Positions 8,748-17,693 of a DNA stretch of 64,000 nucleotides are shown one piece after another. Source of the DNA: Moritella sp. 5. Lineage in GTDB: Bacteria > Pseudomonadota > Gammaproteobacteria > Enterobacterales > Moritellaceae. A program made the position numbers and the translations under genes. The notes beneath the pieces were generated by a model. That model ran no database searches and was not told the origin of the DNA. It saw only the letters and a list, made by a program, of their open reading frames with translations. Position 1 is the first letter of the stretch; the number at the start of each line of letters is the position of its first letter. The stretch spans positions 1,426,001 to 1,490,000 of the forward strand of contig NZ_CP056122.1 in assembly GCF_018219455.1 (NCBI RefSeq), written 5' to 3'.

Positions 8748-9128
8748 TTACCAACATACTTTCGGTAATCGCGTTAAATTATGGTCTAAACTCAATGTCC
8801 GACAATGGCTATCACTGCGTTGATTATCTATCGCTGTTGCAATCACTTGATACTGATTATTCGCTGTGATCTTTATGCTGTATTTATAAGTCTCACTACT
8901 AAGGTCAATCGATAAATGTCGCAATTCAATATATTCTTGATGCCGGCTATAATTATCGGTTTCTAATAAGCTAATTGCTGTTAATTTCATTTTGGCTTGA
9001 TCACGATGTGTTGCTAGCATGTAGTGCTGGTAATTAGGTATCCCTATACTCGCTAAAATAGCCACGATGGCCACTGTTATAAGTAATTCGATTAATGTAA
9101 AACCGGGTGACATGGACCACTTATGCAT
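8748..9128 (-). CDS. Type IV minor pilin, PilE-like
   Basis: A 126-aa pilin-like protein with a short leader ending in Gly and the class III signal GFTLIELL followed by a hydrophobic helix (ITVAIVAILASIGIPNYQHYM), the prepilin peptidase and N-methylation signature. It has two Cys residues in the C-terminal third (SHCRTLS and a Cys one residue from the C-terminus), which could form the D-region disulfide. PilE-type minor pilins usually sit at the end of a fimT-pilVWXY-pilE cluster; here the gene is alone between rfaH and glnS, so it may be an isolated copy. The pilin assignment is firm, the subtype is inferred. Confidence 0.85.
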   Translation of the reverse strand: MHKWSMSPGFTLIELLITVAIVAILASIGIPNYQHYMLATHRDQAKMKLTAISLLETDNYSRHQEYIELRHLSIDLSSETYKYSIKITANNQYQVIATAIDNQRSDSHCRTLSLDHNLTRLPKVCW

Positions 9129-9348
9129 ACTATTTTCCGCTATTATTAAGTTATCCTGAGTCTAGGTAATAAATCTATAGCTGATGATGTTTTAAACAGT
9201 GTTGTGATAGTGATTGTATTAAGAGTAAGATTAATTCCCCCTGAGCAAGCCTAACTGACCCGCATTAGCATTTAGTTGTTGTGTCTGAGGCAATTTTGTT
9301 AGATCATTGTTCACTATTTTATTAAAAATTTACTGTTTGAGGTAAGGA

Positions 9349-10995
9349 ATGAGTCAGGCTGAAGTACGCCCAACGAACTTTATTCGTCAGATTATTGATG
9401 AAGATTTAAATTCCGGTAAACATACTAATGTGCATACGCGTTTTCCGCCAGAGCCGAATGGCTTTTTGCATATTGGTCATGCCAAATCGATTTGTTTGAA
9501 CTTTGGTATTGCTGACGATTACCAGGGACAGTGTAATCTACGTTTTGATGATACGAACCCAGAAAAAGAAGACATTGATTACGTTCATGCAATTCAAGAA
9601 GACGTAAAGTGGTTAGGTTTTAACTGGGATGGTGAAGTTCGCTATTCATCAAATTACTTCGATAAATTATTCGAATATGCAGTTGAATTGATTCAAGCGG
9701 GTAAAGCTTATGTTTGCTTCTTAAATGCAGAGGAAACACGTGAGTACCGCGGTACGCTGAATAAGCCGGGTAAAAATAGCCCATACCGTGAAACGAGCAT
9801 TGACGAAAACCTCGCGTTATTTAATAAAATGCGTGACGCTGGTTTTGCTGATGGCGAATGTTGTCTACGTGCAAAAATTGACATGACGTCATCGTTCATG
9901 TGTATGCGTGATCCCGTTATCTATCGTATTAAACGTGCACATCATCACCAAACAGGTGATAAATGGTGCATTTATCCAATGTACGATTTCACGCATTGTA
10001 TTTCTGATGCGATAGAAGGTATTTCTCACTCTATCTGTACATTAGAATTCCAAGATAACCGTCGTGTTTATGATTGGGTATTAGACAATATCTCAATTGA
10101 TTGTCGTCCGCGTCAGTATGAATTCTCACGTTTGAATATTGAATATACGATGATGTCTAAGCGTAAGCTTAATGCATTAGTGACAGAAAACCATGTAAGT
10201 GGTTGGGATGACCCACGTATGCCAACAATTGCTGGCTTACGTCGTCGTGGTTATACCGCTGCGTCAATTCGTGAATTTTGTAAACGTATTGGTGTGACTA
10301 AACAAATCAATACGATCGAAATGGGTATGCTAGAAGCATGTATCCGTGAAGATCTTGAAGATTCAGCACCACGTGCAATGGCGGTTCTTGATCCGGTTAA
10401 ATTAGTCATTACTAATTATTCAGAAAATCAAACCGAGCAATTAATTGCACCTGCACATCCTAAACTAGATATGGGTACTCGTACGTTACCATTTAGTCGT
10501 GAACTATTTATTGATCGTGCGGATTTCCGTGAAGAAGCGAACAAGAAATATAAACGTTTAGTATTAGGCAAAGAAGTTCGCTTACGTAATGCATACATTG
10601 TTAGAGCCGATGACGTTATAAAAGATGACGCGGGTAATATCATTGAAATTCACTGTACTTACGATGATGAAACACTTGGTAAGAACCCAAGTGATGGTCG
10701 TAAAGCTAAAGGTGTTATTCATTGGGTATCAGCTGCTGATGCTGTTGATGCGGAAGTACGTGTTTATGATCGCCTATTTAAAATAGAAGATCCTGCAAGT
10801 GTTGAAACATTAGAAGAAGCATTGAATGAAGAATCATTAGTTGTTATCAAAACAGCTAAAGTTGAACCAGGCCTTGTTGCTGCTCAACCTGCAAGCGCAT
10901 ACCAGTTTGAACGTGAAGGTTACTTCTGTGCAGACAGTAAAGATTCAACAGCGGATAAGCTTGTGTTTAACCGTACAGTGTCTTTACGTGGCTAA
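9349..10995 (+). CDS. glnS: Glutamine-tRNA ligase
   Basis: GlnRS charges tRNA-Gln with glutamine. The 548-aa protein is close to the 554 aa of E. coli. It has the class I HIGH motif in [16 protein letters not shown] near residue 40, the KMSKS-type loop as MMSKRKL near residue 270, the DDTNPEKE segment and the C-terminal anticodon-binding beta-barrels. The ribosome site is GAGGTAAGGA just before the ATG. It starts the glnS-fur-fldA-ybfE-ybfF-seqA neighbourhood shared with enterobacteria and vibrios and has its own terminator. Confidence 0.98.
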   Translation: MSQAEVRPTNFIRQIIDEDLNSGKHTNVHTRFPPEPNGFLHIGHAKSICLNFGIADDYQGQCNLRFDDTNPEKEDIDYVHAIQEDVKWLGFNWDGEVRYSSNYFDKLFEYAVELIQAGKAYVCFLNAEETREYRGTLNKPGKNSPYRETSIDENLALFNKMRDAGFADGECCLRAKIDMTSSFMCMRDPVIYRIKRAHHHQTGDKWCIYPMYDFTHCISDAIEGISHSICTLEFQDNRRVYDWVLDNISIDCRPRQYEFSRLNIEYTMMSKRKLNALVTENHVSGWDDPRMPTIAGLRRRGYTAASIREFCKRIGVTKQINTIEMGMLEACIREDLEDSAPRAMAVLDPVKLVITNYSENQTEQLIAPAHPKLDMGTRTLPFSRELFIDRADFREEANKKYKRLVLGKEVRLRNAYIVRADDVIKDDAGNIIEIHCTYDDETLGKNPSDGRKAKGVIHWVSAADAVDAEVRVYDRLFKIEDPASVETLEEALNEESLVVIKTAKVEPGLVAAQPASAYQFEREGYFCADSKDSTADKLVFNRTVSLRG

Positions 10996-11073
10996 GTCTG
11001 TTTTATAGGACTCACGTAGCATCAAGGGATGATATTTGTTTCTTGGTGTTATTTAAAGGTAAAAAATACGCAT

Positions 11074-11099
11074 AAAAAAAGGAGCTATAGCTCCTTTTT
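11074..11099. terminator. Bidirectional terminator between glnS and fur
   Basis: AAAAAAAGGAGC TATA GCTCCTTTTT: a short GC stem flanked by A and T runs, located between two convergent genes. Confidence 0.88.
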
Positions 11100-11123
11100 A
11101 TTTATCTTATTTTTAGTGTGTAA

Positions 11124-11549
11124 TTATTTATGATTACACTTGCCATCTAATGAACGGCCATACAAGTATAAACTGTGGGCTTGTAATGACATATCATTTT
11201 CTGCTGCAATTCCACGTTGACGATCTTCGATCAAGTCATCATGGAATTCAATTACGTGGCCACAGTCAAGACATACAAGGTGGTCATGGTGGTTTTGAGT
11301 AGCCAGTTCAAAAACAGATTTACCGCCTTCAAAATAATGACGAGTAACAATACCTGCATCATCAAATTGGTTAAGCACTCGATATACTGTCGCAAGCCCA
11401 ATTTCTTCACCTTTACTGAGCAATTGTTTGTATAGATCTTCGGCACTGGTATGCTGACTGCTAGGGAGTTGTAATAATTCTAAAATTTTGATTCTTGGCA
11501 GGGTTATTTTTAATCCTGCTTTTTTTAATGCGGTTTTTCTATCAGTCAT
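11124..11549 (-). CDS. fur: Ferric uptake regulator Fur
   Basis: Fur is the Fe(II)-dependent repressor of iron uptake genes. The 141-aa product starts TDRKTALKKAGLKITLPRIKILELLQ, the Fur winged-helix domain with recognition helix segment GLATVYRVLNQFDDAGIV. The dimerisation domain carries the metal ligands in NHHDHLVCLDCGHVIEFHDD, including the CxxC zinc pair, and ends in CNHK. It is slightly shorter than E. coli Fur (148 aa). fldA lies upstream on the same strand, as in E. coli. I could not see a convincing Fur box in the 368-bp upstream gap. Confidence 0.97.
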   Translation of the reverse strand: MTDRKTALKKAGLKITLPRIKILELLQLPSSQHTSAEDLYKQLLSKGEEIGLATVYRVLNQFDDAGIVTRHYFEGGKSVFELATQNHHDHLVCLDCGHVIEFHDDLIEDRQRGIAAENDMSLQAHSLYLYGRSLDGKCNHK

Positions 11550-11917
11550 AACGTACTCATTTTTAAAATAGAGAAAAGTATATTTTCTTTACATTCCTCA
11601 CTATTATATGACGAGACGCAAAAACAATAAACCTCATATTTGTTAAAGCGGGATTTAAATACAAAAATTTACGTATTAACCGAGCTTTTGTTTAGTCGAG
11701 TGTGACCCAAAGTGATTAAGCCTGATCTTAATATGTGGTATATGGCAAGCAGAAAAAGATAGCGTATGCTATGCATTCCTAAATGGGTAGATAGATAAAT
11801 GAATGTTATTTAATTAGAATGGCTGTGTAATGGGGTTTTAGCTGGCGATGAAAGTAAAAGGTAAAGTAACGTGTATACGCCGTTTACCTTTTATTTATAT
11901 AGTTTATAACTAAAAGA
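11550..11917. other. fur-fldA intergenic region
   Basis: This 368-bp stretch between fldA and fur holds no ORF on either strand. It includes the fldA 3' hairpin (listed separately) and must carry the fur promoter unless fur is read through from fldA. No Fur- or OxyR-type operator could be recognised by eye. Confidence 0.5.
11855..11893 (-). terminator. Hairpin downstream of fldA
   Basis: Perfect 11-bp arms TAAAAGGTAAA / TTTACCTTTTA around a 17-nt apical segment that can pair further. It lies 25 bp after the fldA stop. The T-run on the minus strand is short, so termination may be partial and allow some fur read-through. Confidence 0.55.
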
Positions 11918-12445
11918 TTAGTCTTCTAGTTCTGCAAGACACATTTCGCTGTGGATTTGGTTTACCCAAGCTTCAACACGTTCTGCTGTTAGTTCTGGTT
12001 GACGATCTTCATCAATACCTAAACCAACAAAGTGGTTGTCATCAGTGAGTGCTTTAGATGCTTCGAAATCATAACCTTTAGTTGGCCATTCACCGATTAA
12101 TGTACCGCCTTTTGCTTCAACAACGTCACGTAGTGTGCCCATTGCATCAAGGAAGTACTCAGCGTAATCTTCTTGGTCACCACAACCAAAGATTGCAACT
12201 AGCTTGTCAGAAAAATCAATTTCTTCTAGTGAAGGCATGAAATCATCCCAATCACATTGAGATTCGCCATAATACCAAGTCGGAATGCCTAAAATTAATA
12301 GGCTGAACTCGTTAATATCTGTCGTTGTTGATTTTGCAATATCTTTAACATCAACAAGTTTTTTACCCAGTTGTTTCTGGATCATCTTAGCAACTACTTC
12401 AGTGTTACCAGTGTCACTACCAAAAAATAAGCCTACGCTAGCCAT
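11918..12445 (-). CDS. fldA: Flavodoxin FldA
   Basis: A 175-aa long-chain flavodoxin, a FMN electron carrier that serves enzymes such as IspG/IspH, biotin synthase and activases of radical enzymes. The phosphate-binding loop GLFFGSDTGNTEVVA lies at the N-terminus; the FMN-contacting loops are seen as PTWYYGESQCDWDDF and FGCGDQEDYAEYF. Length matches FldA. The genes ybfE, the DUF2788 gene and ybfF lie upstream in the same orientation, with fur downstream, the standard arrangement. It is very acidic, as usual for flavodoxins. Confidence 0.97.
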   Translation of the reverse strand: MASVGLFFGSDTGNTEVVAKMIQKQLGKKLVDVKDIAKSTTTDINEFSLLILGIPTWYYGESQCDWDDFMPSLEEIDFSDKLVAIFGCGDQEDYAEYFLDAMGTLRDVVEAKGGTLIGEWPTKGYDFEASKALTDDNHFVGLGIDEDRQPELTAERVEAWVNQIHSEMCLAELED

Positions 12446-12477
12446 TCTTAAATTATCCTAATAGTTTTAATTTAAAC

Positions 12478-12750
12478 TTATTTTGCTACATGTGTTTGCA
12501 GTAATTGTTGTATATATTCACTGCGCGTCATATTAGCACTTTTTGCTTTTATATTTAACATATCAAACAAGTCTTGTTCGACCTTTAATTCAATACGTTT
12601 GAATCCGTTAGCCTTGTCTCGGCTTAATTGGTTACGTTTATTCTGTTTCAACTGCTCTTTACGTGATAACGGATTGGTTTTGGGTCTACCAGCACGCTTT
12701 TCTTCAGCAAAAAGGTCAATCGTCGTTCTATCGAAACTTTCCTTTGCCAC
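12478..12750 (-). CDS. ybfE: YbfE-family ribbon-helix-helix protein
   Basis: A 90-aa basic protein. In E. coli its homologue YbfE is reported as LexA-regulated and of unknown role. The N-terminal half is Lys/Arg-rich (GRPKTNPLSRKEQLKQNKRNQLSRDK). The C-terminal half FKRIELKVEQDLFDMLNIKAKSANMTRSEYIQQLL resembles a ribbon-helix-helix DNA-binding fold: one beta strand, then two helices. The stop lies 32 bp before fldA on the same strand, in the conserved ybfF-ybfE-fldA order. I found no SOS box upstream by eye. Confidence 0.85.
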   Translation of the reverse strand: MAKESFDRTTIDLFAEEKRAGRPKTNPLSRKEQLKQNKRNQLSRDKANGFKRIELKVEQDLFDMLNIKAKSANMTRSEYIQQLLQTHVAK

Positions 12751-12786
12751 GTTATATTCGCCATTGCAGTTAATACTATGAGATTA

Positions 12787-13014
12787 TTAAATCTGGGTTT
12801 CCCAGACAGTGATCAATACTTCTTTAAAAACAAAGCCAGCCATACCAAAGCAGAGTACAAACCAAACCGCTACACGTCCAAATTGAGGTACATTACCTTT
12901 TTTAAGTACGTCGTGAATTGCCATGCCGATTAAAAAAAACAGCGCAACAAAGAACAATTTAGTGCCGACAGATTCAATTAAGTCAATGTATTCATACAAC
13001 ATAACAATATTCAC
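12787..13014 (-). CDS. Small membrane protein, DUF2788 family
   Basis: A 75-aa protein with two hydrophobic segments: TKLFFVALFFLIGMAIHDVLKK and VAVWFVLCFGMAGFVFKEVL. It matches the DUF2788 type found in vibrios and relatives between ybfF and ybfE. Function is unknown. It is in line with ybfF upstream (58 bp) and ybfE downstream (36 bp), so co-transcription is likely. The motif KKGNVPQFGR between the helices is probably a conserved loop. Confidence 0.75.
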   Translation of the reverse strand: MNIVMLYEYIDLIESVGTKLFFVALFFLIGMAIHDVLKKGNVPQFGRVAVWFVLCFGMAGFVFKEVLITVWETQI

Positions 13015-13072
13015 CTAAAGTACGTAACAGTATCTACTTAGAGTACGAACGTGCAAATATATCACAATGTGT

Positions 13073-13840
13073 CTAATGACTAAATAAAAAATCGACTATT
13101 ATTTTGTTAAATATTGTCGGTTTTTCGGCATGTAACCAGTGACCTGTACCTTGTATTAACTTTGCTTTCGCTTGTGGAAAATATTTAGCAATAGCCGGTT
13201 TATGCTCATTGGTTATATAGTCAGAATTCATGCCTTTAATAAATAGCACTGGTTTATCATACTGTTTATTTACTTCTGGCCAGTCCGAAATAGCATCGTA
13301 TTGAGATATAATTGTATCTAGCGCGTAGTAAAAATCAAATTTACCTTGCTCATTTTTATACAATCCTTTCAATAAAAACTGTTGAACACCTACTTCTTCT
13401 ACATATTCGGCAAGCTTTGATTGTGCTTCACTACGTGTGGTTATATCGCCAAGTGGAATGTTTTTTAATCCAGCAAAGACATTATCATGTCGAGGGGGAT
13501 AATTCACAGGAGCTATATCGGCTACCGCTAAACTGGTTACGCGGGTAGAAAAATTAAGCGCTGTTCGCATGGCGATCTTACCACCCATTGAATGACCGAC
13601 TAGATGTGCTTGTTCGATCGTCAAATGATCCATGAGCTGAATAATATCATTTGCCATATCATCATAATGCATACTATTATGACGCATAGATAAACCATGG
13701 TTTCGAACATCAACCGCGATCACTTGATGATCCGTTTTTAATTGTTTAATTAGCATGCCCAAGTTTGTTGCACTGCCAAATAAGCCATGGATAACGATAA
13801 CAGGATCACCCTGACCGTATATTTTGTGATTAAGTAACAT
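13073..13840 (-). CDS. ybfF: Alpha/beta-hydrolase, YbfF-type acyl esterase
   Basis: A 255-aa alpha/beta-hydrolase. The oxyanion region is VIHGLFGSATNLG, the nucleophile elbow is GHSMGG (Ser near residue 93), and the catalytic His is in GTGHWLHAEKP near the C-terminus. E. coli YbfF hydrolyses short acyl-CoA and other esters; the physiological substrate is unclear. It is divergent from seqA across 170 bp, exactly as in E. coli. Start ATG 13840 is preceded by GGAGAAAT. Confidence 0.9.
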   Translation of the reverse strand: MLLNHKIYGQGDPVIVIHGLFGSATNLGMLIKQLKTDHQVIAVDVRNHGLSMRHNSMHYDDMANDIIQLMDHLTIEQAHLVGHSMGGKIAMRTALNFSTRVTSLAVADIAPVNYPPRHDNVFAGLKNIPLGDITTRSEAQSKLAEYVEEVGVQQFLLKGLYKNEQGKFDFYYALDTIISQYDAISDWPEVNKQYDKPVLFIKGMNSDYITNEHKPAIAKYFPQAKAKLIQGTGHWLHAEKPTIFNKIIVDFLFSH

Positions 13841-14010
13841 ATATTTCTCCGTAATTGTGGCTGATTCTACCGCAATAATTACGTCATTGTCGTGTATGAA
13901 TCGTTGATAAATGCATCACAGAGGTAATATTTTTTCTATAAGCATAGAGAGAAATCTATTCACAAGGTATAATTAAACCAAATTTATAAGCAAGGATTTA
14001 CTAGTTAAAT

Positions 14011-14625
14011 ATGAAGACGATTGAGCTTGAAGACGACCTATATCGTTATATTGCTAGTCAAACGAAAGATATTGGCGAAAGTGCATCAGATATTTTACGT
14101 CGCTTACTTGGTGTACCTGATAGTGACTGTGCAGATTTAACAAATGTTGAAGTATTGCCACAGCCTGTAGAGAACATCAACAGTGAGACTAAGCAAACGG
14201 TAACTAATTCACCGGCAGTAGTAGAGCCGACACCTGTATCTGCCCCGATTGTTGTAGAGCCAGAGATTGTCAGCCATTCTACGCTGCCAGCCAGTATCGC
14301 TAAGCTTATTAAAAATAAGAAATTTAAAGAAACGACTGTTTCGGTGACTAAGTTTATACAGATATTATCTGTCTTGTATGCAGAAAACCCGAAAGAGTTT
14401 GATAGTGCGACTGATATTAAAGGCCGTAAACGTATTTACTTTGCAAAATCGGAAAGTGAATTGTTAAGTGCTGGTAGTACGACCAAACCTCGTCATATTG
14501 AGAATACGCCATATTGGGTTATTACTAACACTAATACAGGTCGTAAACGTAATATCATTACACAACTCATGGCTGAAATGGGTTATACCCATGCGCTGAT
14601 TGATGCTGTAAGTCAATCAATCTAA
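14011..14625 (+). CDS. seqA: Replication initiation modulator SeqA
   Basis: SeqA sequesters hemimethylated GATC sites at oriC and behind the fork. The N-terminal oligomerisation domain is clear (MKTIELEDDLYRYIASQTKD, then SASDILRRLLG), as is the C-terminal DNA-binding domain (ASIAKLIKNKKFKE, KGRKRIYFAKSES, TKPRHIENTPYWVITNTNTGRK). At 204 aa it is longer than the 181 aa of E. coli because the linker (about residues 48-90) is long and Pro/Val/Glu-rich. In E. coli pgm follows; here it is absent and btuC comes next after a hairpin. Presence of seqA implies a Dam-methylating organism. Confidence 0.97.
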   Translation: MKTIELEDDLYRYIASQTKDIGESASDILRRLLGVPDSDCADLTNVEVLPQPVENINSETKQTVTNSPAVVEPTPVSAPIVVEPEIVSHSTLPASIAKLIKNKKFKETTVSVTKFIQILSVLYAENPKEFDSATDIKGRKRIYFAKSESELLSAGSTTKPRHIENTPYWVITNTNTGRKRNIITQLMAEMGYTHALIDAVSQSI

Positions 14626-14638
14626 TTCGCAGCCTCCT

Positions 14639-14696
14639 GACAGGGTATCTAAAATGTGCTTAAGCTTAACGCTGACATTATTTGAGATACCTTGTC
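14639..14696 (+). terminator. Long imperfect hairpin after seqA
   Basis: The outer 12-bp arms GACAGGGTATCT / AGATACCTTGTC pair fully with one G-U, and an inner AAATGT / ACATTA segment extends the stem. It is followed by TATTTTATCC, a weak T-run. It is probably the seqA terminator, or a regulatory structure in the btuC leader 31 bp ahead of the btuC start. Confidence 0.5.
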
Positions 14697-14727
14697 TATT
14701 TTATCCTTCTATATCCTTTCTTAAATT

Positions 14728-15747
14728 ATGATCGACCTGCTTAAGTTACAGCGTGCAAGTACACTAAAAAGTCGAAGCACTCTGATATTTTTATCTATTT
14801 CTCTTGTTGCCGTTATTTTAATTTCGCTTGCCTCAGGCCGTTTCAGTATTGGTGTTGATGATATTTTTAATGGTTTATCATCTTTACAGCAACAAGTGTT
14901 ATTTGACCTACGTTTGCCACGTATTGTGACTGCAATTTTAGTTGGCGCTGCGTTAGCTGTTGCCGGTTGTATCTTGCAGGTGTTACTCGCTAATTCGTTA
15001 GCAGAGCCTGGTGTTATCGGCATTTCATCGTTTGCCAGTTTGTTTGCTGTGCTATCGATTGTCTTTCTTGAGACTTTGTTTCCACAGTGGGCGGGATTAC
15101 AGCATTATATTTTACCATTATCGGCTTTTATCGGGGCAAGCTTAGTCACGTATTTACTTTATCGAGTGACAAAGAATAACTTACCCACCACCAAGATCTT
15201 ATTACTTGGCGTTGCGATCGGTATCTTTTCTGGCGCGATTATGACTTGGCTGTTGTATTTTTCTGATGACGGCAGTATGCGACAAATGCTGTACTGGATG
15301 ATGGGAAATTTAGCGTATGGATCCGAACTTATTTATATTGCCGTTATTCCTTTGAGTTTGAGTTTTTTGTGGATCATGTGCCGTATTGATGCGCTGAACC
15401 TTTTACAGTTTGGTGAACAGGGGGCATTTCAATCGGGTATTGATGTCCCTAAATTACGTATTCAGCTTATTTTATGTGTGGCAGTACTCACTGGCGTGTC
15501 GGTATCGATGGCGGGCGTAATTAGCTTTATTGGGTTAGTGATTCCGCATATTTTACGGATATTAGTGACGAGCCAATTGCGCTTTCTTGTACCTGCTTCA
15601 GCCTTGTTGGGCGCGATCTTTTTATTACTTGCAGATTTAATTGCGCGTAGTGTATTTGCAACCGCTGAGTTACCTGTAGGGGCGATCACGGCAAGCTTAG
15701 GCGCTCCTTTTTTCATCTATTTACTATTGCGCAAGCAAGTAGCATAA
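14728..15747 (+). CDS. btuC: Vitamin B12 ABC transporter permease BtuC
   Basis: A 339-aa FecCD/BtuC-type permease with about ten membrane spans. It includes LRLPRIVTAILVGAALAVAGCILQVLLANSLAEPGVIGISSFAS, the family signature, and the cytoplasmic-loop motif SVSMAGVISFIGLVIPHILR that docks to the ATPase. The pattern LANSLAEPGVIGIS resembles BtuC more than iron-siderophore permeases. btuD follows 12 bp downstream. No btuF or btuB is nearby and no cobalamin riboswitch was recognised, so B12 specificity rests on similarity alone; heme or siderophore transport is a weaker alternative. Confidence 0.85.
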   Translation: MIDLLKLQRASTLKSRSTLIFLSISLVAVILISLASGRFSIGVDDIFNGLSSLQQQVLFDLRLPRIVTAILVGAALAVAGCILQVLLANSLAEPGVIGISSFASLFAVLSIVFLETLFPQWAGLQHYILPLSAFIGASLVTYLLYRVTKNNLPTTKILLLGVAIGIFSGAIMTWLLYFSDDGSMRQMLYWMMGNLAYGSELIYIAVIPLSLSFLWIMCRIDALNLLQFGEQGAFQSGIDVPKLRIQLILCVAVLTGVSVSMAGVISFIGLVIPHILRILVTSQLRFLVPASALLGAIFLLLADLIARSVFATAELPVGAITASLGAPFFIYLLLRKQVA

Positions 15748-15759
15748 CAACAAAGCACT

Positions 15760-16575
15760 ATGGATAAATTAAAAAATACGATGGGGACATCTACAATATT
15801 AACGCTAACCAATGTTAACTATCAGCAGCGGTTACATGATATGAATGTATCGATAGATAAAGGGAGTTGTTTGTTTTTATTAGGGCCCAATGGCAGTGGT
15901 AAAAGTACATTACTTTCCATTTTAGCAGGTCATGAACAGGCATGCGAAGGCGCTTACTTATTAGCTGAACGTCCTATTTCGTCTTATCCTATTGCTGAGT
16001 TGGCTCGCCAGCGCGCTTGGTTACCGCAAGTATCTCCGCCACCTTTTGCCATTCCGGTTTATCAGTTTATTGCTTTGGGTTTACATCCTCTGGGTATTAG
16101 CCTTGAAGATGAACAAGCTTGTCGGGTGATAAATCAATTATTATCCCGATTAGATATAGCTAAGTTAGTTGAGCGTAATTGCGATCAACTGTCGGGTGGT
16201 GAATGGCAGCGTGTGCTTATTGCCCGTACATTAGTACAAGTATCACCGCTATTAAATCAGCAATCGATTTTATGTTTATTGGATGAACCATTAACAGGGC
16301 TTGATTTAAAGCATCAAATTGAAGTGTTACAGATGTTAAAAGAATTGTCAGAACAAGGTATTACGATTATTGCCTCTATCCATGATCTTAATCTCGCTCT
16401 TAATCATGCTTCTGAAGTACTGTTATTAAATGCTGGCACCGTTGTTGGGCAGGGCGCTGCGAATAAAGTGTTAACCGTAGATTCGATTAAACAAGTCTAT
16501 GATGTTGATACCGAGATGCTAGCTGTTAATGGTCGCCAATTTATTGTTTCTGCAGCACTGCCTGCGTCTGTTTAA
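15760..16575 (+). CDS. btuD: Vitamin B12 ABC transporter ATPase BtuD
   Basis: The 271-aa ATP-binding subunit. Walker A is GPNGSGKST near residue 45, the signature motif is QLSGGEWQRV, and Walker B is LCLLDEPLTGLD, followed by a switch His in SIHDLNLALNH. The GGEWQRV signature is typical of BtuD. A second ATG seven codons in (15781) could be the true start; neither has a strong ribosome site, so coupling to btuC is likely. It is slightly longer than E. coli BtuD (249 aa), mainly at the ends. Confidence 0.87.
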   Translation: MDKLKNTMGTSTILTLTNVNYQQRLHDMNVSIDKGSCLFLLGPNGSGKSTLLSILAGHEQACEGAYLLAERPISSYPIAELARQRAWLPQVSPPPFAIPVYQFIALGLHPLGISLEDEQACRVINQLLSRLDIAKLVERNCDQLSGGEWQRVLIARTLVQVSPLLNQQSILCLLDEPLTGLDLKHQIEVLQMLKELSEQGITIIASIHDLNLALNHASEVLLLNAGTVVGQGAANKVLTVDSIKQVYDVDTEMLAVNGRQFIVSAALPASV

Positions 16576-16616
16576 CTCTTGCACCTTGAATCTAAGTTAT
16601 AAACGAGGACACTGCC

Positions 16617-17561
16617 TTGGAATTACGTAATACACCTGTCGATGACATCAAATTTTTAAATCATCACGTTTACGTTAAACGTGATGATTTATTAGATGTG
16701 GCTTTTAGTGGTAATAAAGCACGCAAGTTTTACCATTTCTTGCAACAAGATTTATCACAGGTTGATATCTTAATTGGCCATGGTTCTGCGCAAGCTAATT
16801 CGTTATATTCTTTGTCTGTATTAGCCAAATTAAAGCAATGTCAGTTGCACTATTATGTTGATCACTTGCCTCAGTATTTGATTGATAATCCGCAAGGTAA
16901 TTATCGTGCAGCGTTAGCACAGGGCGCTAAGGTTATCGTTGCTGACTCGAATAGCCTGTCTGTTATTGAGCATATACAGCAACAAGTACTACCGGCTTTA
17001 AAAACACAAGGTCAGAGCGTTGTTTTTATTCCTGAAGGTGGTCGCTGTCAATATGCGGAAACAGGATTAAAAATACTAGCCGATGAGATTATTGAGTGGG
17101 CTAAATCAAATTCGTATGCTGATATTCGTGTGGTGCTGCCTTCTGGTACTGGTACTACGGCGTTATTTTTGCAAAAACATTTGCCCTTTGAAGTACAAAC
17201 TTGCGCTTGTGTTGGTGGTGATGATTATTTACAGCAGCAATTTTTTGAATTGTGTGCCGATGAATCATTACACCCAACGATTATCTCTACAGATAAAAAG
17301 TATCATTTTGGCAAACTTTATCTGCCTTTTTATCGTATTTGGTCCGAGCTAAAGCAAACCACTCATATTGAATTTGATTTACTTTATGATCCCTTGGCTT
17401 GGTTATGTTTGCAGCGTGAATTCATCGAAGACAATACGAATACAGAGGCACGACTTGAAAGTGCTGATAAACGCCCCATTCTTTATATACATCAAGGCGG
17501 ATTGCAGGGCAATGAAACCATGATACCGCGTTATTTGCGCAAGCTGGAATTCGCTAAATAA
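16617..17561 (+). CDS. PLP-dependent ACC deaminase / D-cysteine desulfhydrase-like enzyme (TTG start)
   Basis: A 314-aa fold-type II pyridoxal-phosphate enzyme. The PLP lysine is expected in FSGNKARKFYHF (near residue 35), with GHGSAQANSLYSLSVLAKL as the usual substrate loop and PSGTGTTALFLQKHL as the phosphate-binding glycine loop. Relatives act as 1-aminocyclopropane-1-carboxylate deaminase or D-cysteine desulfhydrase; many marine proteobacterial members are uncharacterised. TTG 16617 is preceded by a good GAGGAC 10 nt upstream. It follows btuD by 41 bp and may be in its transcript, without an obvious metabolic link. Confidence 0.8.
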   Translation: MELRNTPVDDIKFLNHHVYVKRDDLLDVAFSGNKARKFYHFLQQDLSQVDILIGHGSAQANSLYSLSVLAKLKQCQLHYYVDHLPQYLIDNPQGNYRAALAQGAKVIVADSNSLSVIEHIQQQVLPALKTQGQSVVFIPEGGRCQYAETGLKILADEIIEWAKSNSYADIRVVLPSGTGTTALFLQKHLPFEVQTCACVGGDDYLQQQFFELCADESLHPTIISTDKKYHFGKLYLPFYRIWSELKQTTHIEFDLLYDPLAWLCLQREFIEDNTNTEARLESADKRPILYIHQGGLQGNETMIPRYLRKLEFAK

Positions 17562-17693
17562 AATTACCTCTGTTTAACTTTACTATTATTGGTATTTATT
17601 ATTGGTATTTATTATTGCGCAGCGTACAATCCGCTGCTGCTTTATTACAAACATTATTTGAAACTGCCAATGGCCGTTTCTTGAGAGAAGATT

